Shown here piece by piece: positions 50,767-52,548 of a stretch of 52,548 bases of DNA. How positions within the stretch are numbered: the first letter of the stretch is position 1; each line of letters begins with the position of its first letter. Under the pieces are notes generated by a model that saw nothing but the letters and a program-made list of their open reading frames with translations, was not told where the DNA came from and ran no database searches. Position numbers and translations under genes: made by a program. Source of the stretch: an uncultured Caryophanales bacterium (GTDB lineage Bacteria; Bacillota_I; Bacilli_A; RF39; UBA660); the NCBI GenBank assembly GCA_946410555.1, contig CAMKAT010000007.1, positions 1 through 52,548 of the forward strand. Direction: 5' to 3'.

Positions 50767-52467
50767 TCTTACTTTTTTAGTATAATCAGTTTCATAATCT
50801 ATAGAATTAACTATTTTATCTGTGTATTTACCATATCCTTCAGCTAATTTAACATTCTTTAATATTTCTTTAAATACTTCGTATGAAGGTCTATCAGCAT
50901 CTATATATTGTTTTATTAATTCACTTTCGCCTTTTTCGAATAAGCTTTGATAATAAATCATTGCATCATCAAAGTTTTCGTTAGCTCTTGAGTATTTAGG
51001 TAAATAATCAAAGTTTTTACTAATTAATTCAGGTGGATATCTAAACATTGATGGTGTTTCTTTATCATCAAATACATATTCATATTCTTTCTTAGGTACT
51101 AAGAAATGAATATATGATAATAGATTAGTGGCATTTCCTAGCATAGCTGAGTTTTCTTCTTTAAATCTATTGTTATTGTTTTCACCTGAATATGAATCCC
51201 ATGTTGGATCACAAGCTGCGATCATATGGATATCATATTTATCGTCATCTATTCTTATTATATTTCTACGATGATTATTATTTTTTCCATATTGATTGTA
51301 TTCATTTTTAGTATTTACTGAATAGTCTTCGATTTTAAAACCTAGTTCTCTTAGTACTTGCTTTAAGAATAAAGCGTATCCAACACATACTATATTTCCA
51401 CTTCTTACTATGTTATGTAATGTTCTTGAGTCTTCAGGAGATTGTCCTTCTTTATATTCAAAAGATTTAATTATGTCATAAGCATATGTTACTTGTTCTA
51501 CTGGAGAAAGGTTTTGACTAGTTATTAAGTTTTTGAAATAATTTATTGTTTCTCTCATAGCTAAAAATTCTTCGATTGTAGCTGTATATCTTTCACCATA
51601 ATCAATTAGTATAGGATATTTTATTCCTTTTAATAATCTATAGTCATAATCTTTATTTTCTAGTTTTAGAATGATATAAGATGGATAGAAGTTTAATGAT
51701 TTCATTTTTTCTATCATATTTTTTAATTCTTCTAAATCTCCATAGTATTCGATAGCATCATCGTCATTATTACAACTTATATAATCTTCATTTGTTGTTG
51801 TAGATATAGCATTAAAGTATTGAAGTTCTTTAGGATCTATATCATTTTCTATCATATATTTAATTACTTCATCTATGTTGTTATATATGCTTGGTATTAT
51901 AAAGTTGTGACATATTATATTATATCTTTTGTTTGGATTAGTTATTGTTAAGTCTCCATTTAATAATTTTATTTCTTGAATTTTACCATCATAATATAAA
52001 GCATTTAATTCATATTTATCTATAAGTTTTTTAAAGTTAAATGATTCAATATTATTTATGTTTGTATGTTCTTTAATACCCTTGACTTCATTACTATTAA
52101 GTTCGTAATAGTTTGTTATTTTAAGATCTCTTAGTTTAGGATATAGTCCTAACACTTCAGGGTATTGAACAAATTCTCCCGGTACATTTATAATTTCAAT
52201 ATTTTCACTTAAATTATTTAATATTAGTTCTATAAATTCTTTAGAAATGTATTTAGTAATTATTTTATTATTTTCTATTTTAATTAAACTTGGTATATAT
52301 GATTTATCTTTTTTTAATTCTATAGAATCTTTAGTTTGGCTATTTTCGATTGTGATAGTTATCTCTGAGGTATTTGAAATAGTATTAATTATTTCTTCTT
52401 TTCTTTTTATAAATTCTTCTTTCCAATTGTTATAAAAGTTTAAAGATTCTTCTTTTATATTACTCAT
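50764..52467 (-). CDS. Transglutaminase-like domain protein
   Basis: 567 residues, no signal peptide. The C-terminal half holds a transglutaminase-like (cysteine protease fold) core: 'RSGNIVCVGYALFLKQVLRELGF' with Cys361, 'NHRRNIIRID' with His399 and 'CDPTWDS' with Asp420. The N-terminal 350 residues have no recognised domain; part of it ('LYPKLRDLKITNYYELNS') is leucine-rich-repeat-like. Likely a cytoplasmic protein hydrolase or modifier; the target is unknown. GGTGATA precedes the ATG. The only leftward gene of the right arm. Confidence 0.75.
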   Translation of the reverse strand: MSNIKEESLNFYNNWKEEFIKRKEEIINTISNTSEITITIENSQTKDSIELKKDKSYIPSLIKIENNKIITKYISKEFIELILNNLSENIEIINVPGEFVQYPEVLGLYPKLRDLKITNYYELNSNEVKGIKEHTNINNIESFNFKKLIDKYELNALYYDGKIQEIKLLNGDLTITNPNKRYNIICHNFIIPSIYNNIDEVIKYMIENDIDPKELQYFNAISTTTNEDYISCNNDDDAIEYYGDLEELKNMIEKMKSLNFYPSYIILKLENKDYDYRLLKGIKYPILIDYGERYTATIEEFLAMRETINYFKNLITSQNLSPVEQVTYAYDIIKSFEYKEGQSPEDSRTLHNIVRSGNIVCVGYALFLKQVLRELGFKIEDYSVNTKNEYNQYGKNNNHRRNIIRIDDDKYDIHMIAACDPTWDSYSGENNNNRFKEENSAMLGNATNLLSYIHFLVPKKEYEYVFDDKETPSMFRYPPELISKNFDYLPKYSRANENFDDAMIYYQSLFEKGESELIKQYIDADRPSYEVFKEILKNVKLAEGYGKYTDKIVNSIDYETDYTKKVR

Positions 52468-52548
52468 ATACTATCACCTATTTTAATTATAGCATTCTTA
52501 TTATTAAAATAAATTGAATATATGTTAAGTGTATGTATTATTTAACAA

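Noticed and set aside
1..52548. Insertion sequences, prophage or integrated elements
   Set aside because: No transposase, integrase or terminal inverted repeats with target duplications were seen; base composition appears even across the window.

Overview
This window is a chromosomal replication-origin region from an AT-rich (roughly 30% GC), walled member of the Firmicutes, class Bacilli. The gene complement points there: SpoVG, DivIC, the RNA polymerase delta subunit, a ComK-family regulator, Noc, MurA, a metG T-box and the order rpmH-rnpA-yidC-jag-mnmE-mnmG-rsmG-noc. TGA is used as a stop (for example at 45988-45990), so this is the standard bacterial code and not the mycoplasma code. The compact genome, an SRP RNA of about 80 nt and a tmRNA tag that probably ends in AFA suggest an uncultured, gut-type Bacilli lineage near the Mollicutes (RF39-like). 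That placement is inference.

Layout. The strand switch and a cluster of DnaA-box-like 9-mers place oriC at about 36.05-36.38 kb, between dnaA (leftward) and rpmH (rightward). All convincing genes to the left are on the minus strand except one (9049-9579). All genes to the right are on the plus strand up to 50.7 kb, where a leftward transglutaminase-like gene closes the window.

Left arm, from the origin outward: dnaA, dnaN, a comK homologue, recF, gyrB, gyrA; a 1.2-kb non-coding gap with five perfect parS palindromes inside a larger repeated unit; SRP RNA and tadA; the dnaX-ybaB-recR-holB-yaaT-trmN-like-pth-mfd block; two small unknown genes; a T-box-controlled metG with tatD and rsmA; spoVG; a divIC/ftsB-type gene; tmRNA. 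Beyond about 11 kb lies a lineage-specific block of small or envelope proteins: a DUF1287 putative hydrolase, a lone HRDC-like protein, a DUF4176 protein, a thioredoxin-like anchored protein, a YokE-like PH protein, an SDR and a histidine phosphatase.

Right arm: rpmH, rnpA, yidC, jag/khpB, a solitary ABC exporter inserted with its own promoter and terminator, mnmE, mnmG, rsmG, noc, a DUF1934-like gene, rpoE, prfA, prmC, an alpha/beta hydrolase, murA, and rpmE with a candidate autoregulatory leader.

How the parts fit: the window combines initiation (DnaA, oriC), elongation (DnaN, DnaX, HolB), topology (GyrAB), recombination and repair (RecF, RecR, Mfd), and chromosome organisation (parS cluster, Noc). 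The most notable feature is the parS gap. Four of the five parS sites follow a conserved TTCTTCTGTC motif by 44-46 bp, and all five are followed 3 bp later by a DnaA-box-like 9-mer, which in the gyrA-proximal copy is a perfect TTATCCACA box. The only ParB-family protein encoded here is Noc-like, lacks the N-terminal targeting helix, and carries mostly Noc-type specificity residues. A near-perfect Noc-binding site lies inside dnaX.
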